19,139 bases of DNA from Marmoricola sp. (GCA_030151765.1 JASLCW010000281.1:1-19139), one strand, 5' to 3'; numbered from the stretch's first letter, positions 1 through 7,707 are shown. The notes: a model not told the origin generated them from the letters alone. Numbers and translations: made by a program.

Positions 1-2127
1 CTCGAGTGCATCGGTGAGGAGGGCGACGAGGGCCTCGAGCTGGATGTCGGCGGAGGAGACGATCTCGTCGTCGGAGCCGTCGAGAGCGCGGGCGGCGAGG
101 CCGGCCTTGCTGTCGATGAGGTCGGCGATCTTGGCGTCGATCGTCTGGGCGGCGATGATCCGCCACGCGGTGACCGGCTCGGTCTGGCCGATCCGGTGCA
201 CCCGGTCGATCGCCTGGGTCTGCTCGGCATTGGTCCACGACAGCTCGGCCAGGACGACGTTGGAGGCGACCTGCAGGTTCAGGCCGACACCGGCGGCGGT
301 CAGCGAACACACCGCGACGGCGACCTCGGGGTCGTTGACGAAGGCGTCGATGTTCTTCTGCCGTACGGCGCCGGTCTGCTCGCCGCGCACCGAGGCGTAG
401 GCGATGCCGTGCTGCGCGAAGTACTCCTCGGCCGCGTCCATCACGTCGATGTGCTTGGCGAAGAAGACCACCTTGCCGACGCTCCGGGCCAGCTGCGCGG
501 TGTAGTCGGCGGCCAGCGTCGCCTTGGCGCTGCCGATCCGGCGCACCATCGCGAAGACATTCTCCGAGGTGGACTGGTCGTTGCCGTCGGTGAGCTCCCA
601 ATGCGCGACCCGGCGTACCAGGTCGTGGTCGATGCCCTCCGTAGTGACGCCGGCCTTCCGGGTGGCCAACGCGGCCTGGTAGCGCTGCAGCAGGCGCTGG
701 GCGAGCTCGCGCTCGGCCTCACGGATCGAGCGCGTGACGCTGTCCTCGAGCTCGACGGGCAGGTCCGCGATCCGGCGAGCCGGGATGTCCGCGGCGACGT
801 CGATCTTGCGGCGCCGCACGATGCCCATGTCGACGACGCACTGACGAGCCTTCGGATAGAAGGCGTGGTCCGCCGGCGACAGGCCGGTCGCCTCCAGGTG
901 CGCCATCAGCTCGTGGCGGGGCTTCTTCTCGTCGATCCAGCCGAGGAACTCCCAGATCGCCCGGAAGTCCTCGATGTCGTTGATCAGCGGCGTACCGGTG
1001 AGGGCCATCATCAGCGGCCGCGCGGTGCGCTGCCGGATCCGGTCGGCGATCGCGAGCACGTGCTGCGAGCGCTGCGAGCCCTTGTTCTTGATGAAGTGCG
1101 CCTCGTCGACGACCATGCCGCGGAAGCCGAGGCGGCCGAGCCAGGCGGCGTGCCGGTCGAGGATCTCGTAGTTGATCACCATGATGTCGGCGAAGCCGTC
1201 GACACCGGCGCCGTCGCCGTTGATCACGGTGACCGAGCGCTGCGGGATCCAGCGCTGCGCCTCACGTGCCCAGTTGGTCTTCACCACGTTGGGCACGACG
1301 GCGAGCAGCGGGAAGGCATTGGCGGCCTCCGCCGCGAGCAACGCCTGCGCGGTCTTGCCCAGGCCGGGCTCGTCGGCGAGCAGGTAGGACCGGTGACCGC
1401 TCGCCGCGGAACCGATCAGTCGCGCCTGGTGGGCCATCAACTCGAGTCCGGCGGGCAGCATCACCGGACGCGGTTCGGGCAGCGCCATGCACGCCGGTGC
1501 ACCCGCGGCGGCCTGCTCGAAGGAATTCAGCAGCGGCCCGATCAGCTCCCAGCTGGAGAGCATGTGCGTGCGGGCCGGCAGGTTCTCGTCGTGGAACTCC
1601 GGCATCTGGAAGGGATTGGCCAACTGCCGGGCGACCACCGACGCCGGCGCCGGCACCTCCCGCTCGCTCCGCAGGGTGCCGCCCACGGCCTCGGCCGGCT
1701 CGGGCTCCGGGTCGGGCTCCACGCCACCGGCACGCTGCAGTTCCCTCTTCACCGCGCGTACGCCGGAGGTGATCTCGGCGTCCTCGGCGAGCAGGTCGAA
1801 GTACGACGGCTGTGCTGCCGCGATCTGGGCGAGGATCATCGCGATCCCCTCCAGGCGCTTCAACTGGATGTCGCGCTGGGCCTCGTTGAGGGCTTCGTCG
1901 CCGCGCACCCGGGCCCGCTCCTCGCGGGCGAGCAGCGCGACTGCCTGGAAGCGGGCGCGATCCATCGAGGTCGCGCCCTTGCGCGAGGCGTTCTCGACAT
2001 CGCGGACGGTGCGCGCCAGGACCGGGAGGATGCCCTCCTGGTCACGGTGCTTCTTGCGCTGCTGCCCGTTCCTCTGGCCGTTCCTCTGGCCACCGTTGCC
2101 GTTGCGACGGTTCTGCGTCGTTGCCAA
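1..2127 (-). CDS. SNF2-family DEAD/DEAH-box ATPase (3' end beyond the window)
   Basis: The reading frame is open from 2127 down to base 1 with no stop, so about 709 residues are visible and the C-terminus is missing. The start is inferred to be TTG at 2127-2125, preceded on the minus strand by AGGAG with a 6-base spacer; no other start with a ribosome site is seen upstream. Residues ~9-29 form a basic low-complexity stretch rich in N, G, Q and R. The ATPase core follows: Walker A LADEPGLGKTAQ (K about 258; proline where most SNF2 proteins have methionine), motif II VVDEAHFIKN (D341-H344), motif III LTGTP, and C-terminal motif VI QAIDRVHRIGQT (about 638-649). These are the SNF2/RapA-type marks of a dsDNA-translocating ATPase, which remodels protein-DNA complexes rather than unwinding strands. 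No SWIM motif is visible, unlike the second SNF2 gene here. Its target is unknown. Confidence 0.93.
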   Translation of the reverse strand, partial: MATTQNRRNGNGGQRNGQRNGQQRKKHRDQEGILPVLARTVRDVENASRKGATSMDRARFQAVALLAREERARVRGDEALNEAQRDIQLKRLEGIAMILAQIAAAQPSYFDLLAEDAEITSGVRAVKRELQRAGGVEPDPEPEPAEAVGGTLRSEREVPAPASVVARQLANPFQMPEFHDENLPARTHMLSSWELIGPLLNSFEQAAAGAPACMALPEPRPVMLPAGLELMAHQARLIGSAASGHRSYLLADEPGLGKTAQALLAAEAANAFPLLAVVPNVVKTNWAREAQRWIPQRSVTVINGDGAGVDGFADIMVINYEILDRHAAWLGRLGFRGMVVDEAHFIKNKGSQRSQHVLAIADRIRQRTARPLMMALTGTPLINDIEDFRAIWEFLGWIDEKKPRHELMAHLEATGLSPADHAFYPKARQCVVDMGIVRRRKIDVAADIPARRIADLPVELEDSVTRSIREAERELAQRLLQRYQAALATRKAGVTTEGIDHDLVRRVAHWELTDGNDQSTSENVFAMVRRIGSAKATLAADYTAQLARSVGKVVFFAKHIDVMDAAEEYFAQHGIAYASVRGEQTGAVRQKNIDAFVNDPEVAVAVCSLTAAGVGLNLQVASNVVLAELSWTNAEQTQAIDRVHRIGQTEPVTAWRIIAAQTIDAKIADLIDSKAGLAARALDGSDDEIVSSADIQLEALVALLTDALE

Positions 2128-2382
2128 CCACGTCTCCTGTGGATCCGCGACAGCCGCGCGGAGGTGCCGGCCGGCACCGGCGACTGTCAGGCAGATGTCC
2201 CACCGCGGGTGCGGTGGGTCGCTGTACGACGACCCGGGGGCCGATCCCTGCCGGACCGGCCGATGCGTTGATCCCCGTGGCGGCGAGGTGGGCCGCTGGG
2301 CCGACTCTTCGCCGCGTGTGATGACCGTGGGTCGTCGGAGCAAGCATACCGCTCCTGAGCCGGACCGGGGCCACGATCCCGC
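2128..2382 (-). promoter_or_regulatory. Leader region of the SNF2 gene with two inverted repeats
   Basis: This 255-base stretch holds no credible gene. Read on the minus strand it would be the 5' leader of the SNF2 gene. It contains a perfect 16-base palindrome GGTGCCGGCCGGCACC (2163-2178), only 36 bases before the TTG start. It also has a perfect 8-base stem, CCCACCGC/GCGGTGGG, with a 4-base loop (2199-2218). A possible -10 element TATGCT lies on the minus strand at 2348-2343, but no -35 hexamer is recognisable at 16-18 bases from it. The role of the repeats (leader hairpins or operator) is inference. Confidence 0.4.
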
Positions 2383-3042
2383 TCACAGCCAGCCGGCGAG
2401 ACCGAAACCCAGGGCGAGGGCCGCGTCGACGGCGTACAGGACGCCGACCACGGTGAAGCGCCGGCGGTGGCTCTCCAGGTCGAAGACATAGGCCGCGATC
2501 CAGAAGAAGGTGCCGTAGCCGAGCACCACGACCGGGAGCAGGAAGGGCTCGCCCCAGTACCACCACGCCCAGTGGAAGATCCCGGCTCGGTGCAGCAGCA
2601 CCTCGACGAAGACGCAGACGCAGGACCACCAGGTGATGAAGACCCAGCGGTTGGGGATGCCGAGGATCCGCATCGACTTGTCCTGCGGCAGGAATTTCAC
2701 GAACTCGATGCCACTGATCAGGAAGAGGAAGACGATCTCGATGGTCCAGCCGACCAGGATCAGGTACGCCGTGTCCCCGCCGATCGTCCACAACGCGGAG
2801 CGACCGCTGACGTGCAGCCACGCGGAGTTGACCAGTTCGTTGAAGACGTCCATCCCGAAGAAGGCCAGGCCCGCGGCGACGACGTCGTACCGCTTCCGCT
2901 CGACCTCGGTGGCATAGACGTACATGACGATGCCGAAGAAGGTCACGACGTACCAGTGCAGGTTCGACGGGTCCCGGAGCATGTCCAGCGCGCGCCGGGT
3001 CGCGTCGGTGTACGCGAGGGGGGTGTCGACGAAGAGAGGCAC
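2383..3042 (-). CDS. Multi-pass integral membrane protein of unknown family
   Basis: About 219 residues from a GTG at 3042-3040. Several hydrophobic segments are visible: HWYVVTFFGIVMYVYA near the N-terminus, a stretch around YLILVGWTIEIVFLFLI, one around WVFITWWSCVCVFVEVLL, one around FLLPVVVLGYGTFFWIAAYV, and a C-terminal one ending in GFGLAGWL. That makes six or so membrane passes. I chose GTG 3042 because a minus-strand -10-like TACTGT (3055-3050) sits 7 bases before it, as for a leaderless message. An in-frame ATG at 3087 (15 residues longer, proline-rich) is the alternative. I do not recognise the family. It is divergent from the PucR-type regulator, and the gap carries a copy of the palindrome found before the GH5 operon, so it may belong to that regulon as a sensor, transporter or modifying enzyme; none of these is shown. 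Confidence 0.8.
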   Translation of the reverse strand: MPLFVDTPLAYTDATRRALDMLRDPSNLHWYVVTFFGIVMYVYATEVERKRYDVVAAGLAFFGMDVFNELVNSAWLHVSGRSALWTIGGDTAYLILVGWTIEIVFLFLISGIEFVKFLPQDKSMRILGIPNRWVFITWWSCVCVFVEVLLHRAGIFHWAWWYWGEPFLLPVVVLGYGTFFWIAAYVFDLESHRRRFTVVGVLYAVDAALALGFGLAGWL

Positions 3043-3049
3043 GTCGGGG

Positions 3050-3055
3050 ACAGTA
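3050..3055 (-). promoter_or_regulatory. Possible -10 element for the membrane protein gene
   Basis: TACTGT on the minus strand fits the TANNNT form of actinobacterial -10 elements. It is separated by 7 bases from the GTG at 3042, which would make the transcript leaderless. No good -35 hexamer is visible. The call is based on spacing alone. Confidence 0.3.
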
Positions 3056-3110
3056 GGGCCCGGCGCGTGCGGTCCGCGTGGAGCCATCGCCACGAGACGG
3101 GGCTTCCCGA

Positions 3111-3126
3111 TGTGGGGATCTCCATG
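3111..3126. promoter_or_regulatory. Imperfect copy of the GH5-operon palindrome in a divergent gap (candidate operator)
   Basis: TGTGGGGATCTCCATG matches the perfect palindrome at 4254-4269 at 13 of 16 positions, sharing the GATCTCCA core. It lies between the divergent starts of the membrane protein (3042 or 3087) and the PucR-type regulator (3140). This is where an autoregulatory operator that also controls the divergent gene would be expected. Binding by the regulator is inferred. Confidence 0.5.
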
Positions 3127-3139
3127 CCAGCCTGTCCCG

Positions 3140-4243
3140 GTGCCCGACCTGACCGCGACGCTGCGCCCCTTCCTCGACTCGGTCTGGGCGGATCGCGACG
3201 AACTCGTGGTCCGGGTCGCCGCGGAGGTCATCGCCCGGGTCCCGACGTACACGAGCACGCCGAGCAGCGAGGTCTGGATCGGGATGACCCGGATCCTGGC
3301 CCGGGTCGCCGAGGGCTCGCCCTTCGAGGAGCCGACCGAGGCCGACCTCGACGCCGCTGCGGGCACCGGGATCCAGGGCGCCCGCGCCGGCATCGCCGTG
3401 GAGGACCTGATGGCCGCGGTCCTGCTCGGCGCCCGGGCGGTCGAGGACGAGGTGATGCGTCGGGCGACCGCGGCCGGCGTACCCGACGGGGTCATCCTGG
3501 ACGGCAGCCGCCGGGCGCGGCGGTGGGCCGAGGCGGTCGCTGTCGAGGCGGCCCGGGCCCTGAGACATGCCGATGCGCCGACCGACCGGGACACTGCGTC
3601 CGCTCTGATGACCGCACTCCGAGCGGGCGACGGCGACCGCGTCGGTGCGCTCGCCACCAGTCTCGGGCTCGACCCCGGCGCCGAGCACGTCGCCGTCGTG
3701 GCCCGGCCGCTCCCCGGTCACGATCTCGACGAGGTCGACACGACGCGGCTCCGCTTCGCGCACCCGGGCGCGCCCTGGGCCGCCGGCGACGGCGTCCTCC
3801 ACGGAATCCTCAGTACGCCGCCGCGCCCGGTCGGCGAGCTCGTGATCGGGATCGCCTCACCGGCGACGCTGCCCGAGCTGGGCGCCGCCTTCATCGAGGC
3901 CGACCGGGTCGCCCGCGCGGCCGCTCGTTACCTGGGCGGCGGCGCCCACGACCTCGATTCACTGGGCCTGCTGCTCGCCCTGCACGAGGACCGGGCGCTG
4001 CGTGACCGGCTCGATCGGCGCTGGCTCGAGCCGCTGCGCGGGGAGACCCGACATGAGCTGGTGCGGACGCTGCGCTCGTGGCAGGCGACCGGCCAGGTCG
4101 ACGCGGTCGCCCGCGATCTCTGCGTGCATGCCAACACGGTCCGCAACCGACTGGCCCGGATCGACGCCCTCGTCCCTGGCTGGAGACGGCCGCAGGCCCA
4201 GGCGGAGATCTGGGCGGCCCTTGTGGCGGATGCTGCCGACTGA
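3140..4243 (+). CDS. PucR/CdaR-family transcriptional regulator
   Basis: 367 residues from GTG 3140. The C-terminus carries the PucR-type helix-turn-helix (HTH_30): a segment beginning around HELVRTLRSW and centred on VHANTVRNRLARI (VHANTVRNRL at about 329-338), the hallmark of this family. The N-terminal ~150 residues are helical and resemble the RsbRD-like input region often seen in these proteins. The middle fits the CdaR GGDEF-like region, assigned by position only. Members usually activate adjacent catabolic operons in response to a small ligand. The gene lies directly upstream of the secreted GH5 operon on the same strand, and both sides of it carry the TGTGGAGATCTCCACA-type site, so local control is likely. 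No Shine-Dalgarno site precedes GTG 3140; an in-frame ATG at 3110 would overlap the candidate operator and is less attractive. Confidence 0.85.
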   Translation: MPDLTATLRPFLDSVWADRDELVVRVAAEVIARVPTYTSTPSSEVWIGMTRILARVAEGSPFEEPTEADLDAAAGTGIQGARAGIAVEDLMAAVLLGARAVEDEVMRRATAAGVPDGVILDGSRRARRWAEAVAVEAARALRHADAPTDRDTASALMTALRAGDGDRVGALATSLGLDPGAEHVAVVARPLPGHDLDEVDTTRLRFAHPGAPWAAGDGVLHGILSTPPRPVGELVIGIASPATLPELGAAFIEADRVARAAARYLGGGAHDLDSLGLLLALHEDRALRDRLDRRWLEPLRGETRHELVRTLRSWQATGQVDAVARDLCVHANTVRNRLARIDALVPGWRRPQAQAEIWAALVADAAD

Positions 4244-4253
4244 GCCGGCAACT

Positions 4254-4269
4254 TGTGGAGATCTCCACA
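4254..4269. promoter_or_regulatory. Perfect 16-base palindrome upstream of the secreted GH5 operon (candidate operator)
   Basis: TGTGGAGATCTCCACA is perfectly self-complementary, starts 10 bases after the regulator's stop and lies 70 bases before the ATG of the first secreted gene. A related copy sits upstream of the regulator at 3111-3126. Position and two-copy occurrence suggest the binding site of the PucR-type regulator. It is not followed by a T-run, so it does not look like a terminator. Confidence 0.6.
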
Positions 4270-4339
4270 CCCACGGCTCGCGCCGCCGTCGTTGAATGCG
4301 ACAAGGGCCCGCCGGCCCCGTGACGCGACAGGAGACACC

Positions 4340-5953
4340 ATGCGCCGACTCACCCTCGCCGCCAGCACGGCCGCGCTCACGCTCGGCCTGGCGGCACCGG
4401 TTGCGTACGCCGGCCCCGGAAGTGCTTCCGGCGACACCTCGGGCCCGGTCAGCGGCATGGACCTGACGGACATCGTGAAGGTCATCCCCGCGATGATCCT
4501 CGACCTGGTGAACAACCGCGCCGACATGCTCCGCTGCCCCGCGCTGGCCGGCGGCACCGTCGGGCTGCCCGAGTCGGCGGACGAACCCGGGCGCCGCGGC
4601 GTCGACCAGGGCAATCCGCTGAAGGCCGGTGATGCGAGCGATGCGCCGAAGACACTGCCCACGCAGGTGATCTTCCGCAGCACCACGCAGACCTACAACC
4701 GGCGCTATCAGTTCGCGGTCGCCCGCGGCACCATCTGGTACAAGTCGAACACCGCCGTCACCCACATCCGCGAGCCGTGGGCGCATTTGCCGGTGCCCTC
4801 CTGTTTCGAGGGCAAGGTCGCCCAGATCTCGGCCGACGACGACGAGATGATCGCGGTCGACAGGAGCGGCTGGATCTACGACCTCGACGGCATCCTGCGT
4901 ACGCCGCCGTACTTCAGCTGGTCGCTGCGGTGGGGACCGCCCTTCTGGACCGGTCCGGGCATGAAGATGCCCGCCGGCTTCGCGACCTGGTCGTGGTCGG
5001 TCGTCTCCCAGCTCGAGGACGTCACCTGGACCGACCCGGCGGGCAACAAGCCGGCCATCGGCGCCGGCAAGGTCTCGCACATCTGGCTGCTCAGCCGGAA
5101 CGGCCAGCGGCTGATCTATCGCGATCCGTGGCTGCCGGAGGACGACAGCTATGCGATGTGCGGCCCGCACCGGGATCGGTTCCGGTCGGCCAACATGTCC
5201 GCCAGCGGTTCGACGATCTTCGTGATCGGCAGGCATGGCGACATGTTCACCCGTCTCTACGACTTCGACATCGCCGGCGCGGACTCGCTCTTCTTCCAGT
5301 ACTCCTACGGCAACCAGCGCGGGGTCAAGGATCCGAAGATCCAGCTGCCCGGCGCACCGTGGATCCGGCAGCCGAAGATCAAGGGCGCGATCACCGACCG
5401 GATCTCCATCGAGAAGGTCGGCCGGGGCACCGTGCACCGCACGCTGCGTGTCGAGGGCCGCAAGCACGGCCGCGTGGGTTACTGGCAGAAGGACATCACC
5501 GCGAAGAAGTGGCACTTCGTCCGGACGGGCGGGCATCTCGCGGGCCACCGGCTCGACAACCCGCGCCGCAACAGCTCCACCCGCGGACTCGGCCCCGGCT
5601 CCGACCGGGGCTACCGCGGTACGGCGCAGGGCGCCGCGATCACGATCCCGGACTTCAACGCCTACTGCTCACCGGCTCAGGTCAAGGTGAGGCTCGGCAC
5701 CGGCGAGAGCTTCTCGCTGCGCCTGCACACCACCGACAACATCCGCCAGGGCGCACGCGCCTACGGCCTCAACGGCGATCCTCGTCTCTACATCGGGATG
5801 CTCGAAGTGCCGCCGTCCCTGCGCAGCAACGGTGACGCCCACGTGCGGACCTGGCTCGATGCGCTGGGCAAGGGTCGCTGGATCGCGGCCAATCTCGACG
5901 CGACGGCCTCGACGCTCTCCTTCCGTGCCCAGCCCTGGAAGTTGGCACACTGA
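4340..5953 (+). CDS. Secreted protein of unknown function, propeller-like, first gene of the GH5 operon
   Basis: 537 residues from ATG 4340, with AGGAG seven bases upstream. A clear signal peptide runs to about residue 24 (RR, hydrophobic core, cleavage after AYA). The mature protein is rich in Trp, Tyr and Gly. From about residue 105 it shows recurring strand-turn-strand segments, for example around ISADDDEMIAVDRSGWIYDL and SASGSTIFVIGRHGDMFTRL, which suggest a beta-propeller-like fold. Four cysteines (66, 155, 274, 443) could form two disulfides. No catalytic signature is recognised. Its stop overlaps the ATG of the GH5 gene (TGATG), so the two are translationally coupled and probably work together outside the cell. 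Substrate binding or a second hydrolytic activity are both possible; neither is shown. Confidence 0.85.
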   Translation: MRRLTLAASTAALTLGLAAPVAYAGPGSASGDTSGPVSGMDLTDIVKVIPAMILDLVNNRADMLRCPALAGGTVGLPESADEPGRRGVDQGNPLKAGDASDAPKTLPTQVIFRSTTQTYNRRYQFAVARGTIWYKSNTAVTHIREPWAHLPVPSCFEGKVAQISADDDEMIAVDRSGWIYDLDGILRTPPYFSWSLRWGPPFWTGPGMKMPAGFATWSWSVVSQLEDVTWTDPAGNKPAIGAGKVSHIWLLSRNGQRLIYRDPWLPEDDSYAMCGPHRDRFRSANMSASGSTIFVIGRHGDMFTRLYDFDIAGADSLFFQYSYGNQRGVKDPKIQLPGAPWIRQPKIKGAITDRISIEKVGRGTVHRTLRVEGRKHGRVGYWQKDITAKKWHFVRTGGHLAGHRLDNPRRNSSTRGLGPGSDRGYRGTAQGAAITIPDFNAYCSPAQVKVRLGTGESFSLRLHTTDNIRQGARAYGLNGDPRLYIGMLEVPPSLRSNGDAHVRTWLDALGKGRWIAANLDATASTLSFRAQPWKLAH

Positions 5954-7437
5954 TGAGATTCCACCCCGCCCACCTGGTCGGCGCCTTCCTCGCGGGCGCG
6001 CTCGCCGTGGCTCTCGCGGCCACCGGTCCGGTCACCGAGGTCGCCAGCGCCGGCACCGCCCCGGCACCGGTGAGCACCAACGGCCGCTGGCTCGTCGACG
6101 ACCAGGGCCGCACGATCTACGTGCGCGGCCTGCAGATCGCCCACAAGACGACGCCGTACCTGCCCCCCTCGGCGAGCATCACGGACGCGGACGCCCAACT
6201 GATGAAGGGACTGGGCATCAACTCGGTACGGCTGGCCTGGTTCTGGAAGGGGCTCGAGCCCAGGCGTGGCCAGTACGACGCCGCGTATGCCGCCGAGATC
6301 GCCCGTGAGGTCGACGTACTCACCCGCAACGGGCTCTGGGTGCTCGTCGAGTTCCACCAGGACGACTACAACGAGTCGGTGCACGGCGCCGGCTTCCCGG
6401 ACTGGGCGACCTTCACCGACGGAAGGGCCAATCCTCCCGACACCCTTCCCGGCGGCGCCTACATGACCAACCCGGCGCTGCAGCAGGCCTTCGCGAATCT
6501 CTGGAACAACCGCGACGGGATCCAGGACGCGATGGCCCGCGCCTGGCAGGTCATCGCCTCAGCGGTCCGGCCGGTGTCCCACGGCCACCTGCTCGGATAC
6601 GACCTCTTCAACGAGCCGTGGCCCGGCGCGGCCTTCCCGCTGTGCGTGCCGCCGCTGGGCTGCGCCGGCCTCGACAGCACCCGGCTGCAGCCCCTGCAGG
6701 ACAAGCTCGCGCTCGCGGTCCGCACGATCGACCCGACCACGCCGGTCTTCTACGAGCCCTTCCTGCTGGCCGACTTCGGGGCGCCGTCGTACCTGCGGAA
6801 GCCGGCCGCGGGCGTCGGGAACGCGGTCTTCAGCTTCCACGACTACTGCATGATCACCGGCTTCACGAAAAAGGCGAACGAGGAGTCGAAGGCGCTCGGC
6901 TATCCGCTCTGCCCCCTCCTCGACGGCCTCGTCTACCGCAATGCGATCGCCACCGCGAACCGGATGGGTGCCGCCGTCGTACAGACCGAGTTCGGCGACA
7001 CCCAGGACATGAACGAGGTCGGCCGGATCATGAAGCTGGCCGACACGAACCTCACCGGCTGGATGCTGTGGGCCTACAAGGACTGGATCGACTATCCCGG
7101 CGGGATCGGCGACGGGGGCCTCTTCGCCGACTCCGACGACAACTCCACGATCCACGAGGCGATGGCGGACACGATCGCGCGCCCGGGTCCGCAGTTGATC
7201 TCCGGAACACCGACGAAGTACACCTACGACCCCGCCACGGGTCGGATGGAACTGAACTGGACGGCCCGGGCCGGCGTCACCGCGCCGACCGTCATATACG
7301 TCCCGGTCTCACGGCACTATCCGCGCGGCTACGACGTGACAGTGACCGGCGGTAGCGTCACCTCGGCACCTGACGCGACCTACCTGCAGGTGCACAACAC
7401 CGGATCGAGCATCCACCTGGTGCTGACCCGGCGTTGA
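5953..7437 (+). CDS. Secreted glycoside hydrolase family 5, endoglycoceramidase-like
   Basis: 494 residues. The start overlaps the upstream stop by one base. The N-terminus is a signal peptide with cleavage expected near VASA (about residue 33). The GH5 (beta/alpha)8 barrel runs from about 45 to 410: GRTIYVRGL, INSVRLAWFWKGLEP, LVEFHQDDYNESVHGAGFPD, the acid/base glutamate in LFNEPW (E221) and the nucleophile in VVQTEFGDT (E346). A C-terminal beta domain of about 80 residues follows. The HQDxY...GxGxPxW element, the total length and the C-terminal beta domain match endoglycoceramidase-type GH5 enzymes of actinobacteria, such as Rhodococcus EGCase, better than cellulases. Such enzymes cut the bond between glycan and ceramide; the natural substrate here could be another glycolipid or beta-glycoside. 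The signal peptide has few positive charges. The pairing with a secreted partner and a local regulator suggests inducible glycolipid use. Confidence 0.9.
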   Translation: MRFHPAHLVGAFLAGALAVALAATGPVTEVASAGTAPAPVSTNGRWLVDDQGRTIYVRGLQIAHKTTPYLPPSASITDADAQLMKGLGINSVRLAWFWKGLEPRRGQYDAAYAAEIAREVDVLTRNGLWVLVEFHQDDYNESVHGAGFPDWATFTDGRANPPDTLPGGAYMTNPALQQAFANLWNNRDGIQDAMARAWQVIASAVRPVSHGHLLGYDLFNEPWPGAAFPLCVPPLGCAGLDSTRLQPLQDKLALAVRTIDPTTPVFYEPFLLADFGAPSYLRKPAAGVGNAVFSFHDYCMITGFTKKANEESKALGYPLCPLLDGLVYRNAIATANRMGAAVVQTEFGDTQDMNEVGRIMKLADTNLTGWMLWAYKDWIDYPGGIGDGGLFADSDDNSTIHEAMADTIARPGPQLISGTPTKYTYDPATGRMELNWTARAGVTAPTVIYVPVSRHYPRGYDVTVTGGSVTSAPDATYLQVHNTGSSIHLVLTRR

Positions 7438-7456
7438 GGGGGCCTTTCGGGCCGGT
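7438..7456 (+). terminator. Weak possible hairpin between convergent genes
   Basis: GGCCTTTCGGGCC after the GH5 stop could form a short GGCC stem with a 5-base loop. There is no T-run. It lies between convergent genes, where a terminator is expected, but the stem is only 4 bases. Confidence 0.25.
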
Positions 7457-7603
7457 TCAGTGCCGGTGCAGCAGGTTGCGCAGGTAGTGGTGGGGTTCAC
7501 GCTTCTGGTAGGCGTGCGTGCCTTCGTACATCCCGAAAGCCAACAGGGCCACCAACATCAACGCTGTGACCACGAACCAGATCATCGACTGGGCCAGGGA
7601 CAT
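7457..7603 (-). CDS. 48-residue single-pass membrane protein
   Basis: ATG at 7603-7601, preceded by GGAGAGGAGAGG with the nearest AGGAG-like core about 6-7 bases away, so this start is well supported over a longer frame beginning at 7645. The protein has one transmembrane helix (WFVVTALMLVALLAFGMY) after a short N-terminus, then a basic, histidine-rich tail ending HRH. It lies downstream of the SWIM-SNF2 gene on the same strand (104-base gap) and converges with the GH5 gene. No family is recognised; the strong ribosome site and clean topology argue that it is real. Confidence 0.65.
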   Translation of the reverse strand: MSLAQSMIWFVVTALMLVALLAFGMYEGTHAYQKREPHHYLRNLLHRH

Positions 7604-7643
7604 GCGCCTCTCCTCTCCGGCAGGGCGGACGCGAGAAGCCTCC

Positions 7644-7661
7644 ACGGACCATCACGTCCGT
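7644..7661. repeat. Short inverted repeat between the SWIM-SNF2 gene and the small membrane gene
   Basis: ACGGAC and GTCCGT form a 6-base stem around the loop CATCAC. It lies in the 104-base gap downstream of the SNF2 stop. It could be a weak terminator or attenuator for that gene, but there is no T-run on either strand. Confidence 0.25.
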
Positions 7662-7707
7662 CGGTTCACTTTCGAAGGTACGCCGCCGGGGCCGACGCGT
7701 ACAGCAC

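Noticed and set aside
196..2271. Long plus-strand open frame of 691 codons over the first SNF2 gene
   Set aside because: It is a shadow in GC-rich DNA: the minus strand carries the SNF2 motifs in order, and the plus-strand translation has no recognisable domain and skewed composition.
2467..4005. Long plus-strand frame of 512 codons across the membrane protein and regulator
   Set aside because: It becomes Arg/Gly/Pro-rich and spans two well-supported genes in other frames.
4305..4318. GGGCC-CGCC-GGCCC hairpin before the secreted gene as a terminator or riboswitch
   Set aside because: Five-base GC stem with no T-run, immediately before the ribosome site; such stems are common by chance at this GC content.
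3959..5548. Minus-strand frame of 529 codons opposite the regulator and the secreted gene
   Set aside because: No domain and biased composition; the plus strand has a signal peptide, ribosome site and helix-turn-helix in the right frames.
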